Shown one piece after another: positions 1-12,470 of a stretch of 64,000 bases of DNA. The notes under the pieces are model-generated. The model was not told where the DNA came from. It did no database searches and was given only the letters and a program-made list of their open reading frames with translations. A program made the position numbers and the translations under genes. The stretch's first letter is position 1. Every line of letters begins with the position of its first letter. Source of the DNA: Melampsora larici-populina 98AG31 (Eukaryota > Basidiomycota > Pucciniomycetes > Pucciniales > Melampsoraceae); assembly GCF_000204055.1 (NCBI RefSeq), contig NW_006768794.1, positions 186,001 through 250,000 on the forward strand. Direction: 5' to 3'.

Positions 1-3000
1 AATTCAATTGTATAACTATAAACCTTACCTAATATCTTCAATAGTTCGTCTAGCCTCTTCAAGTCGTTTGATCCCTCCACCCAAATCCATCTCTAACTTT
101 GTAATCTTCATCTCCACATGTGGTAAGATCCCTTGTAGCCTATTCAATTCATCTTCAATCGAACTTTTAGAAGTTTGAAAATTATTTAATTTCTCTTCAG
201 CTTTCCTTACATCCTTTTCAAACTTAGCTATTCTTTCTTCACTATATTCTTCATCTTCACCACCACCTATGATTGAAGATCCCATCAATCCTTTCGAAAC
301 TCGGCTTCCTCCTCCCGACATCGTTCCTGAACTATCAATCAATTTACCATCAAGTGTGACGACTCTCCATCGTTTTTTACCTCCAAATGCGATCCGATTA
401 GCTTGTGTAAGATCATTAGCTACTAACGTATCCCGTAAGACATGATAGAATGCTACCCGAAAACTTTCATCCTTGGGTGTCACTAAATCAATTAACCTAG
501 GTGCTCCTTCAGGCGTTTCAATCGGTTTAGAATCAGATGCAGAAAGAGCATTCAAACAAAGGATCACAGCTCTACCCGCATTGGTTTGTTTAAGATGAGC
601 TAAACAACTTTGACCGGTTTCCACTGAATCACATACCAAGTTATCTAATTGAGGACAAGCGGTTGAGATGGCTATATCATACTTTTCATCTATCCTACCT
701 AGATCTCCTAATCGTCCATGAAAGCCTCTTAATCTACCTTGTTGTTTTAATTTACTTAAACTGTTTAAAACTTGACTCTTGGATGAGTTTATTGATCTAG
801 CCGTTTTGGCTTCATCTGCTTTTTGTCGCGCTGAGTTGAAATGATTTCGTAGTTTGGTATCTTCACTTTCAACTTTCTATTCAATTGATTCATTTAGAAA
901 AAAATGTCTTGACTTCATTAATGGAATTGCACTGATGAAATTCGTCTTCTTATAAGAAAACTCAACTTTAAGTTCTTCCTGAGCATCACGAATCCCTTGT
1001 AAATACTCCTTCTGTTCTTGTTTCAAAACCTTTAATTCATCAGTCTAAAACCCCCACCCCCAATGAAAAAAGAAATCATCAATCGGCCATAAATTCCTCA
1101 AACAAAAAACAAACTTGAAGAATCAAACCTTAGTTTTACTCTCAGTTTCAATCTTTTTGATCGTCTCTTGAGCAGCTTCGAGTGAAGCTTTCACATCTTC
1201 CGTTTTCTTCAAAATCAAATTCCTTTCACTCGTAGCCAAATCAAGTGCAGCTTTCTTAGTCGTCACTTGTGCTGCCCATGGTGCAAGTTCGGCTTGTTTA
1301 ACTTCGATTTGATCAGCAAAGACTTGAGTTTTATCTTTTGAAAAAAATAGAATTCATTTCCATTCATCAGTCATTCATCTTGAAAAATCAATTGGAGTTT
1401 TGAAATTGTGAATTAAATCATTTACCTTTTAACGAATCTCGAATATGATCAAGTTCAGCTTCTTCTTTCTCAATCAAAGCTTCCTTTGCCTCTAATTCAG
1501 CGCGTAACTTTTCGACTTCTGATTCACTGTCTCGACTAGTCGCAATTGCAGCTTTCAATGCATGTTCGTCCTGTAGTTCAAAGTTTACAATAAGTGATTA
1601 TGAATAAATTCTAAAAACTCAATTGATCACCACTCACCTCAGTGATAGTTTTCTTCAACTTCTTTTGTTTTCCACGAGCATGTTTCATCTTCTCACCCAA
1701 TGAAACCATTTCTCTTTCTTTCCTTTCAAGTTCTTTAACCATTCCAGTCGTCTCACTTTCCACTTCTTTATACTTCCCTTCTTCTTCTTCTAACGATTTC
1801 TCAAGTCTTTGGTTTTCCAAAATATCCACTTCATTCTTCTTAACATTCTCTTCAATCTCTTTTAAATGTTCTTCAACTGATCCTTCAATCGTTCCTACAT
1901 TCTCTTTTGCACAATACACATAATATTGCCATAGTTCGTTTTGTCTTTGGATAAGTAAATTCGTTCTAGCTAAATAATCATCGGCTAATTTCTTTCTCGC
2001 TTCAAGTGCTCTCTTCTCTCTTTCTACAAGTTTCACTCTTTCTAACTTTTGAGCTCGTAATGCACCTAAAGACTCAAGCTCCGTTACTGCAGTACTGATC
2101 GGTTCTCGGAATCGATTAGTACCAATGATATCTTCTAGGTATTCTAATAAACCTTCTTCATGCTCCGTGACGGCCTTGGGTTTCATTTGTGCAATGGATT
2201 CCACTTCACCTTGGAGAATCAGGAAACGTTTGTGATCGAGATCGATTCCCTTGTCTTTCAACATAGTGGTTACCTCGGTGAAGTTCGAAAGCTGTCCACT
2301 GCGTTGAAAATTCAAACTCACCAATCAGTCAAGGACACAAAGTATCATTTGATAACTTCTTTACTGACTTTATGGTGTATTTCGATTGATTAGAGCGAGT
2401 AGCTGTACGAGCCACAACTAATGCAGAGTTCGGAACAACAGTATAATCATCTGCTCCTTCCTATTACAAGTTAACGAAAAAAATCAGGTGCATTATGCAT
2501 CAAAACTCCCTTCTAGACCGTTAGTTGATCACAATTACAAACTTACCTGATCAATAATATTTCGAAACCAAACTTCAACTGAACATGATTCGAATCCACC
2601 ACTGGGAGAAGCTGAAGAATTATGAATCAATTCTGAAACTGAGGATCAAAATGAATAGATTACGATGGGTTAATTTCATTGATCAATTTGCACTGTTGAT
2701 AACTTCATAGGCAGTGTGAATTGCACTCAACGTTTTCCTTGTCTCATCTTAGTAGCCTTAAACCCAAAGACAAACAATAACGCGTCGATAGTGTTAGATT
2801 TGCCCGATCCGTTTGGTCCAACAATAGCAGAAAAAGACTAAACAGAAAGAAAATTCACGCTGATGAATTAGACTATTCGAATAGCTGATCAAATAGGAAG
2901 CTCAATTCACAAACTTTATGAAATGGTCCAATAACTTGTCTGCCAGCATAACTTTTAAAGTTTTTTAATACGATTTGATGAATCACCAATCTTGGTTCAC

Positions 3001-3533
3001 CTATACGTGTAGTCGTATCCAACTTCATCTTCATAGGTGGTAATGGTGGTGGTCTGGCTATCGGAGGAGGAGGCGGTGGTGTTGCAACACGCGTTGGTGG
3101 ATCTGTAGATGGATCATTGCTGACTGGTTCAGGGTCATCAGAGGTTTCTAGATTATCGGCTTTCTTGGATGAATCTTCTTCTAGAACCTCGGTCTCGTCA
3201 TTTTCGCCGGTCTCATCATCTTCTTCACCTTCTTCATTTACCGTCTCATTGGGAGCAGTCTCCTTATCGCTGGGATTGTCTTGTGCCCGATTTCTGATAG
3301 TATTCTCACCGTCTTCTTCGTCCTCTTCGTTCTCAACAAGCTTAGTTTCGTCCTGATCGTCTTCTTCTTCTTCAATCTCTTTAGAAACAACCTGATCTGA
3401 AGTTTCTTCTTGATCCTCTTCCGCTTCTTCTTCTTCAATAACTTGAATTTTTTTACTTCTCGAACTTGGTCTTCCCGATTTAGATTTAGGCTTCGATTTC
3501 GATTTAGAATGATCAATAATCGGTTTAACATCT

Positions 3534-3565
<32 letters not shown>

Positions 3566-3961
3566 TTCCACTCTTGATGACTGTTTTTTCGATTCTGGTT
3601 CACGTGAAGTGGTTCTCCTAGAAGACCTAGGTTTTTTAATCGCTTCACTTTCTTCTAAAACACTTTGAGATCTTCTTTTTCTTGTAGATTTGATTTCGGT
3701 TTCTTGATGATCAAGTTCTTTAGTCCTTGAAGATGATGGTTTTGTAGGTTTGGACATAGGTTTCGATTTAGGTTTTGGTTTTAAGTTGATCTCTTCTTCT
3801 TCTTCATCAGCTTTAGAATTAGTTGATTTTGAAGTTGATTTTGATCTGGGTTTTGATGCTAGGATTGGTTTTGATTCTTCGTTACTAGATTTGGCGGTTC
3901 TGTTTGATCTTCTACTGTTTGATGTTGGTTTACTGGTATGTTCTTGATTTGATTTAGCCAT
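1..3961 (-). CDS. SMC4: SMC4 condensin subunit (3' end outside the window)
   Basis: This is the ATPase subunit of condensin, which compacts mitotic chromosomes. Exon 1 (3961-2915) encodes a 320-residue Ser/Lys/Glu-rich extension with long acidic runs and a proline stretch, then the SMC4 start motif [20 protein letters not shown]. Exon 2 begins at 2837 with [15 protein letters not shown], the Walker A ATP-binding loop. The exon at 2324-1611 holds the SMC4-typical [17 protein letters not shown] followed by coiled coil with short introns. The part at 25-639 is the hinge ([11 protein letters not shown], later [10 protein letters not shown]) and the start of the returning coiled coil. The second coiled coil, ABC signature and Walker B lie left of base 1, so the gene is cut by the window edge, not broken. 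The (TCT)n track around 3535-3570 encodes the acidic run. It is divergent from the GH5 gene, with only 164 bp between start codons. Identity is seen directly; the extension's role is unknown. Confidence 0.96.
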
Positions 3962-4125
3962 GTCTGTGAGATTGATTGAGCTTCGAAAGAGTAAATGCTG
4001 ATTTGGTTTTCAACGAAATCTCACTCGCGGTACAATCAAAACTATAAACCACGGGTTCGATTAACTGCCAACCCCGCGGGTACGGGTTCCGACATGGCCC
4101 GAGTGATAGGGTAACTTCCACTTGA
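3962..4125. promoter_or_regulatory. Short divergent intergenic promoter region (SMC4 / GH5)
   Basis: Only 164 bp separate the SMC4 and GH5 start codons, which point away from each other. The stretch has a GC-rich patch near 4050-4100 (accccgcgggtacgggttcc). No TATA box is obvious. A shared bidirectional promoter is inferred from spacing only. Confidence 0.45.
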
Positions 4126-7124
4126 ATGGATTGCAAGGTCATTTCTGTTCATTCACCCAATCCAAACATGAACACCAACTTATCAATCAAACATCAACAT
4201 TTCATTGACCAACACAATCGAATCAGTTTACTAAAAGGAATCTCCATTTCAGGAAACTCAAAACTACCATCAAACTCAGCAGAACTAAATTTACATGAAC
4301 CCCAAGAATTCTTCAAGAACCATCGATCAGTTTCATTTATTGGAAACCCCATCAACTTAACCGATGCTTCTTTTCATCTAAACCAATTAAAAACTTTGGG
4401 ATTCGAATTAATTAGACTAGTTATCTGTTGGGAATCTATCGAACATTTCGGTCCAGGTGAATATGATGAAGAGTATTTAAATTATATTGGCAAGTTAATT
4501 GAGATTTGTGAAGGATTGAATCTTTGGGTGATTATTGATTGTCATCAAGATGTTTGGAGTAGATTGACTGGTGGATCAGGGGCTCCTGGTTGGACTTTAG
4601 ATTTGGTGGGATTCCAGTTGGAAAACTTGTTGGAGACTGGAGCTGTGACTTTACATCAGTTTAATCATCAGAATGGAACTTGGCCTACTGGTTATCAAAA
4701 ACTAGCTGCGTGAGTCTTGATCTCATTCAACTTCAATGATCATCTGCTTCATTTTTTGATTTTTGATGTTAATATTTTAATGCTCAAAAATCTGTAGAGC
4801 TACTATGTTTACTTTATTCTTTGCTGGTCAAACGTTTGCTCCAAAGCGTACAGTAGATAGATCATTGCATTCAAAATGGTCAAAGGATAGATCAGGTGAA
4901 TTGATCTCGATCGAAACTTTCTTACAAGAAAGTATGATCGAAGCTTTTGGTGAATTAGCTGATCGGCTCAGTGAATTTAAGTGTGTGATTGGTTTTGAAG
5001 TAAAGTAATCTTTATTTAATCATTGGATCACTTAATCTTCATTAAAATTCAAAGTTGATTGAAATCTTGACTTTTTTGGGGGATTTCTTTAGCCTATGAA
5101 TGAACCGCATCGTGGTTATATCAATCTATATTCTCCATATCGATGGAATATAACTACTGATCGTAAGTTCTCCACCAGATCAATTCAAATGACAATTCGT
5201 ATCTATCAGCTCATCTCATCACAACTCCAATCTTCTATCCGCAGTTGCTTTATACGATTGTCCAAATTTCATCGAATCCTTAGCCTTAGGAGACGGAAAA
5301 CCACAAAGCATCGATTTCTATACCCCAACCTGGCCGATGCCAGCCATCAGATTAAACCGTAAAAAACTAAGTCCATCTGTAAGAGCATGGAAATCAGGCG
5401 TGGAATGTGTTTGGAAAGAACATGGGATTTGGTCTTGGAATCAAAAATCAAATCAACCCATCGTTTTAAAACCCAAATATTTTAATTTAGATCCACTGAC
5501 GGGAAAAACCTATGATTTTTATCATCAAGCGTTTTTTCCTTTTATTAAAAAGTTTTCAAATCATATTCAAAGAAAATTACCTAATGTTAAGATTATGGTG
5601 GGACCTATTCCTAATGAAGTATGTAACTTTCTTCTTGACTTTTTTTGGAAAAAAAAACTTGATTGAATACTTATCTGACGTCTCTTTTGTTCTTTTTTTC
5701 TTTATTTATTTACAGTTTTATCCTGAATGGAAATTAGAAGAAAGACCTAAAAATTTAGTTCTTGCACCTCATTTCTATGATTTGTTTTCTCTTGTACATA
5801 AGTCTTTTGGTAATATCACATTGGATGTTCAAGCGATTTGTTTGGTTAGTTTTTCTTTCCTTTTGTCTTATTAAACAAAGCAGAACAACAACAACACGAG
5901 TTGTAAAGAAGTAGAAACTAAACTGGATTTTGATGTTTCTCTCTAAATGGATCTTTGAATGAGTCATAGAAAAGACCTATTTGGGAATGGATTTACTTCG
6001 GACAATCAGGCGCAAAAAGAAAGTAAGCAAACCAATCCAAAAAAACTCACATTCACATTTCCAAAAAAAAACCGAAAAAACTGACCACTTTGTTTTTCTA
6101 CTGATCATCATTAGTTATACGAATCAAATTAAAAGAATTATAAAATCAGCTGAAAAAACGATAGGAAATGTACCATGTTTGATTGGAGAGATTGGAATGT
6201 GTATGGATTTGAATAAAGGAGAAGCCTTTAAAACGGGTGATTTTACGTGGCAAGAAAGACAAATGGATGCTTTGATTTGTGGTTTAGAATCTAATTTTGT
6301 TTCGTTTGCGTAAGTCTCTTTCATCGTTTTAAACAAAAGATGAGTTTACATTACTCTACTTTTCGATTCGATTCAGCTTTTGATTGTCTCATTTCATTCG
6401 ATTGGGTTTGTTTAGGTTATGGAATTATAATCCTTATAATACTGATCTACATGGTGATGGTTGGAATGGAGAAAACTTTAGTTTTATTAGTTCTTCTGCT
6501 CCTAAAGATTCGAATGGGAATCATCAACCAAGACTCTTGAAAGCTATTCTTGTAAGTCATCAAACCCTTTTGAAGTTGATTTTTGTGAAAAGCTTTTTGA
6601 TGCTCTTGGGTTTGATTTTTTGGATGAGATGTTTTTTATTTTAGAGACCTTTTGCAAGAAGGATTGCAGGATTACCAAGGTTTACTCGGTTTGATTATGA
6701 AACGAAATCTTTTGAATATAGATATCAGAATCATATATCGGTTAAACCTGATACAAATCAAACTGAGATCTTTTTACCCAATGATCTGTATAATGAAAAG
6801 TCAACTAAGATTGAAATTAGTGATGGAACTTATTTGTGGAAAACTGATGTAAGTGATTCACCGGACAGATACTCAAGTTGGCTTTTGGGGTTTTCTGACA
6901 TTGGATCTGGGGGTTTTGACGTTTAGGTTCAATGTTTGATTTGGACTCATGAGAATGAAGAAGAGAATGAAGTTCATTGGATTAAGATTCAATTAAAAGA
7001 TCAAGACCCAAATGATCAAACAAATCAAAAAGGTTATCATCAATTGATGTATACTGTTCCAAGTATCTTGATTGCTTTAATTGGGATTTGGTCTTTGGTT
7101 TCTAAAAAAAATAAATTGTCTTGA
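4126..7124 (+). CDS. EGH1: GH5 family steryl-beta-glucosidase/glucocerebrosidase-like
   Basis: Ten exons can be joined in phase: 4126-4709, 4798-4999, 5093-5162, 5245-5618, 5716-5844, 5970-6022, 6115-6309, 6416-6551, 6645-6848 and 6927-7124, giving 714 residues. The early barrel has RLVICWESIEHFGPGEYDEE and VIIDCHQDVWSRLTGGSGAP. The acid/base glutamate sits in FEPMNEPHRGY, created by the exon 2/3 splice, and the nucleophile glutamate in LIGEIGMCMD. The C terminus ends with a hydrophobic stretch (VPSILIALIGIWSLV) and a basic tail, suggesting a membrane anchor. These features and the length match fungal GH5 subfamily 12 enzymes such as yeast Egh1 and Cryptococcus EGCrP2, which hydrolyse ergosteryl glucoside or glucosylceramide. 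Substrate is inferred from family. An alternative start at the next Met (4168) is possible. Confidence 0.9.
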
Positions 7125-7558
7125 GATTCAGATTGTATTTAATGATGATATTCAGATCTGGGAAGTTTTCTTGTGTTTTTATAGATTTGTTGAAAAATTC
7201 CAAAAGATTGATTGAAAAATCATGACTCTCTTTAAAGAAAGATGACCAGACTGGGGTCTTTTTTTTGATACAACACACAATATCCAAAGATAATCAATTG
7301 AAAAGATGACAAATCTGCATTCTTGCAAAACTTATAAAACACGCTCGTGATTAATTTTGATTTTAAACATTATGTGTAAATAAGAAGATTCACATATTTT
7401 GCAAATTGATTTTATAAGAATTGATTTTGTATCTATGATTCGAGTCCGAGATTATGAATGCAAACCATACCCAATCAATTTTCACTACATACCACATTTG
7501 AACGCGCTCTAAAATAACCCAATCCACTTTTGCTCCATATATCCCAACCAAATCCCAT
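7125..7558. other. Convergent intergenic spacer
   Basis: AT-rich spacer between the 3' ends of the GH5 gene and the importin gene. I see no reading frame or RNA gene in it. Confidence 0.6.
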
Positions 7559-10500
7559 TCAAATCAATCTTTTCACTTCTTCCCATAGTTCACCTGTACT
7601 TTGAATTTGATCAGATTGAAGAAACCTAGAACAATAAGTTCTAAGTCCAACTAATAATGGATCTTTAAATCCATTTGGTACTTTTGGATTCTTCAATGCA
7701 CTTAATAAGCCTTTCACTACGGTTTCTGATCTATCAATTGGATCAATACTTGGATGTTCACTTTGAATTTAAACAAACATTAAAACAGAACATTAGTATT
7801 TGAGTCTTTCTTTGTTATGGGTTTCAAGAATTATAGAGAATGGATTACCGAGCAATAAGTTCCAAGAGTAGTCCATACGTTGGTTCGATCTCTTCGATAT
7901 CTACTTCGATTGGTAAACCATTCAAGACCCAAATCTCTAACATTTGATCTAAATCATCAGGTTTAAGACTCTCAATTGGATTCCTAATGATCTTAGCCAC
8001 TAGTTTGACAACAATATCACGTCAATCTTTTTGGGTCGATTGCTTCTTTATGACGTTTCTTTATCAAAACTTTTCCAATTCGACTTACAAGCTGAAACAC
8101 AATTCTCTCTTGCAATCTTAATCGCCATTTCTTCTTCTTCTAAAGAAACGCTTTGAACTTTCATTCCTTCAATCAGTAAACTTAAAGAACCTGTCAAAAG
8201 AAATCCAAAAAATCGTAGACTGATGAGATTTTCTATTTGGTCTTTCATACGATTGCTCTTTTTTTCTTCTTTGATTTTTACAAAGTTTTAAACTTACTTT
8301 GAATAAAGGTTCCAAAAACTGGATTCGAATCTGAATGTTGAGCACAAAGTCCAATTATAAACGGAGCAAGACCTCGAATACAAGCATCTATGATAATCAA
8401 TGGATCAAGGTGCTTAAACGTCAATTCACTTATCATATTGAAACTTATCTGAATCTCGAAACAGAAAACCAACCTGGATCTGAAAATGCCTTCTGTACTT
8501 CGCCTGCCACCGGTCCCAAAACTAATTCCCAACACATTCCGCCATCTTCCATACCTTGCACAAACCCAGCCACCATTCTAAAAGCCCATCTTCTCAATCC
8601 TAACTTAGGATCATCCTCTGCTTCACCATTTTCTGCAACTTTAGCATAAAGATGAACAAAACCAATGATCTTATTCCATTTTGAATCGATGCCTTCAATT
8701 ACTAAACCTCTTAATGATCTAGACATATCACTCAAAGTAGTCATCATGATCTCTTCTTGATCGACATTCGTTTCTCCACTACCATCTTCTATCAATTGTA
8801 CTTCTTCGGCAAATCTTTCCAACAAACTGTCACATATCTCTAAGAATCGATTCGATAATGCAAAAATCGGTCGGATCAAGTCATATATCTCGGTCCAAGT
8901 TGAAAGTAAGGATGGTAATAGGGTAGAAGGATGAGGTTCATGTGATAGGATCTCTGAGATCGATTTCGCAAATGTATGTCCAATGACCTTGAGTTGTGTT
9001 TCTGAGACATTTGAAGCTTTTGCACCTATTGTTTAAAGTCAAATAATGTATGCGTATGTCTTCAGACTGCCATGAATACAAAAATACTAATGACGAAATG
9101 AAACATAAACCCAAGTGAAAAAACTGACCACGCAGGATTGCTGGTAGGATCAGTAAAGCCGCCTCTCGAACATCATCGTTGAAACTGCAGACCGTCAATA
9201 GCACTCGTTAGTCTTCTCGTCGGTGAAGCATAAGAAGGAAAAATACAAGACTCAACTAAAACTTCAGGAGCGGTAAAACACCTCCTGCAATCACTTCAAA
9301 GTGATTGATCAATTGGGAATGACTTCGTTCGATCATGATCAACAACCCTTCCAGTGCTCCTATTTTCTCTTCTAGAGCTGAAGTCTTGATTCCAAACGGT
9401 CTGTCTCCGATCATCACCCTAGAGTAAGCCGAAAGAAAACGACAACCGCAAATCAATTAACCCGGCGAGATTTGCTTTGGAAATGAAGGAAAGCGGATTT
9501 GAATCATACGATTGCCATTCTTGATCGTGATGATGATCATGATCATCGTCCAATTCACTCATTGAAAGTTCCGGTTTCTCGGTCACATATTTCATCAGAT
9601 TCTCAATCAACCAATTTAGATATTGTTGGATCTGAGTAGGTTGAATAGATTTTGATAAGTAACACAAGGACACGAGAAGTTCGATCTTTTCTTCTGTTCT
9701 TCGATCTGAGGTGTATCAAAACAAAAAATTGATAAGCAACATGAGAGTGAGTGTCATAGTTGAGTTAAAACTTACTTATAGCAGCGATTGATCTTTGAAT
9801 CCAGCCGGTTGAATCAGATGAAAACCTTTCTTCCCCAAGTGCATTAGCTACAAAAAAGTGCCATTAAATTGTGAGGTCATGGATATGTACGTCGAATCGG
9901 ATTTTTAGAAGACTGACCAAGATAAGCTAAACAATTGTACACTCTTTCCTCGAGTCGACTCGTTTGGTGATCCAATTCACTATTCAAGACCTCGTCGGCT
10001 ATCATCTCGAGCTGTTTTCCCAACGCTTCTTGTTCATATGATACCTGCATGAATTGAACATCTCAATGAACGTGAAATGAAAGTCTGAGAAAAATAGTGC
10101 AGATCATACCAAGAGAAGTTGTAAATCCAGATGTGACCAAAGTCTTGAGAGGGCATCTAATCCAGCTCTTCTTAGAGAGGTGGGTTGATGCGATAGAGTC
10201 ATAGATAGGAGTGAACGAAGTGGATTTGTTGTTTGAATAGGAATCGGATCCAAGTTGTCCATTCCGGTGAGATAATTTACGATACACATCGCACCATAAG
10301 CTCTGATCCGAATGGATTGATTGGGATTTAGAGTTGTTTGAGATAGCGTTTCTAAAACTTGATGACCAACAGTAGATTGAAGGGTTCCCTTTGGTTTGTT
10401 TGAAGTGAGAATCGAGTCAAATTGCAGTATCAGTCACATTGATTTCAGTGTCCGAAGTGGAAGTACGTATGAAATTGGACCAACATTCAAGCTTGAAGAT

Positions 10501-12127
10501 AGTTGAGCAAGTGCATAGATCGCAGCATGAACCACTCTAGGGTTCAAGTTGACAAGACCAAAATTGATGAAGTGATAGGTTCGATGGATATGTTGTGAGA
10601 AGAATGATTGGTATGAATCAGCTAAAGCACCGATAGCAGAGAGAGTTGCGTGGATCTCTTGCCACGATGTTGAGTGATTGGATGACTGAAGATGATCAAA
10701 TCTCATGATGGGTAAGATCAGTTCAGGAGAAGGGCCAATAAGATTGATTAATCTATCCAGGTCTTGTTCGGCTATCACCCAAAGCTGCAGGTCTTCTTCA
10801 TCTTCACCATTTTCTTCATTATCTTCACTTTTGTTTAACCACTCTGGAGTTGGCTGATGTACCTCGGACATGACAGACAATAACAAGTTGTAGAATGATT
10901 TGATATATTCCGACTCATCGTCGTACGGTATTGTTGATGATGCTTTTTGTTCTTCTGATAGTGGTGATTGAATTGCGACTGCAGTGTCTATGAAATTTAG
11001 ATAGGATTCAATGGCGTTGGAGCGAGTTTGAATTGAAGCGTGAGTGTTGGAAGCTAATTTGAAAAATGGATTCAACCATTGATGGGTTTGTTTGCAGTGG
11101 ATGATGATCTTGGTGATAGCTTCCAGCGAAATCAATTCTGCAAGTGAGTTTAAAATCTTGTTCAAAGTATCGTCATCATCAGGGTTCATTCCCATGGATA
11201 CATTGTTGACTAATGGTTCCAATAGAGTAAAATAAATTTCATTCATGATAGATCTCAAGATCGGATAAAGTGGCTGATCGATGAGCGTTCGAGATGCGAG
11301 AAATGGATGATCGCTCGCCTCAAGATACGAAAGAGTTGAGGTAGAAGCATCCAGCCCGCTTAATCTAAATTCAATGGATTGGTCTTGATGGATAGCTTGA
11401 GAGATGAGACTAAAGACTTTGACTAAGTTCTCATCCGAATCTTCGATGATTTGGGGCGAATTTGAATAAATCCCCAATAATCCATTTCTAATTTTCAGAG
11501 GGAGTCCGACGGGCGGTTCGAGAATGAGGTTTTGTAAATCCTGCCAGTGTTCTACAAGTTGAAAAGAGAATGCACGATATATTTCAGTTGGATACCGAAT
11601 TTTAGAGAAAAGTTGAGATATAAATCCATGACTTACCTTGCTTATTGTAGAGTTCATGAGCTACATCTGATATAGTATGACAGAGATGTGTGGAGATCAC
11701 ATCCTCATTACTCTCATTGAATCTCAACAAACATTCTAAGAGTGTTCTCAAAATTTCATCTTGCTTTAATTTTCTAATTCGATCCCATGCTTTCAATTCA
11801 GGTGTTTCAGTACTTGATTTGAACATCAACTTTCTGATCAAGACCAAAGCTTGCATTCGAACCTGCAAACCGTTTATCAGATTCATTCAATTAGTACCCC
11901 GTTCAGATATTGCTCTCAGCTGGACATCCTGCATCTTTTGATCGACTCACTTCAGATGGATACCTGTTTTGAATTGCGATCGAAATGAGTTGAGTGATCA
12001 AGTTTTCCGGTACTTCTTCGATCATAGACACGGTTATCATGCTTTCTATTTTCTGTCTCCTTTCATTTTGAGTGTTAGGTTCGATCAGCTCTCCAATGAT
12101 TCCAACTAGCTCTTGTTCGTTTTCCAT
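7559..12127 (-). CDS. PSE1: Importin-5 / karyopherin Kap121 family nuclear import receptor
   Basis: This HEAT-repeat importin-beta family receptor carries cargo proteins through nuclear pores under Ran-GTP control. It starts at 12127 (MENEQELVGIIGELIEPNTQ) and is split by short introns. Large exons lie at 11886-11640 and 11570-10440, with smaller ones down to the stop at 7559-7561 (ends GELWEEVKRLI). The best family evidence is the block at 9456-9130: PFGIKTSALEEKIGALEG, then VIAGGVLPLLKF joined to a DDVREAALLILPAIL helix. This lines up with the central IPO5/RanBP5 segment (FGIKTAGLEEK...PLLKF..HDGVR). The acidic loop SELDDDHDHHHDQEW (about 9500-9560) matches the acidic region before it. Exact splice sites in the middle were not all resolved. 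The LINE at 12.2-18.36 kb lies just upstream in divergent orientation. Yeast Pse1/Kap121 and S. pombe Sal3 are the likely orthologues. Confidence 0.88.
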
Positions 12128-12470
12128 CTTTGTTTTATATTGTGATTTTGTCTGTTTGAAATGTTTCGTTAGTCGTTAGATTTCTTGTTTTCCTATTGGT
12201 TCGTGAAGGTTTTGATCATCCGATGGTCATTAAATTCAAAAATTGAAGCTTTAAAGCTCAAACGCATACAATTGAAGAACAATCTGAACCCGGTCGAGAT
12301 CTCAAGGAATCGGATTATCCGGACCGTCAACAGATCACTTCGGGACCAAATCATTCAACGCAACTCTTGTCTCAGTTCAAGCAATTGATTTCACGAACCA
12401 CTTCATTCTCAAGATCCTCATCGCACTTTTTTCATAAATAACATCACTTCTTCAGCCTATAGCCTTCGCA
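12128..12470. promoter_or_regulatory. Importin upstream region merging into LINE 5' UTR
   Basis: The stretch must hold the importin promoter (reading left) and the 5' untranslated region of the LINE (reading right). The LINE 5' boundary is not defined by any repeat I can see. No clear TATA or CAAT box was recognised. Confidence 0.4.
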
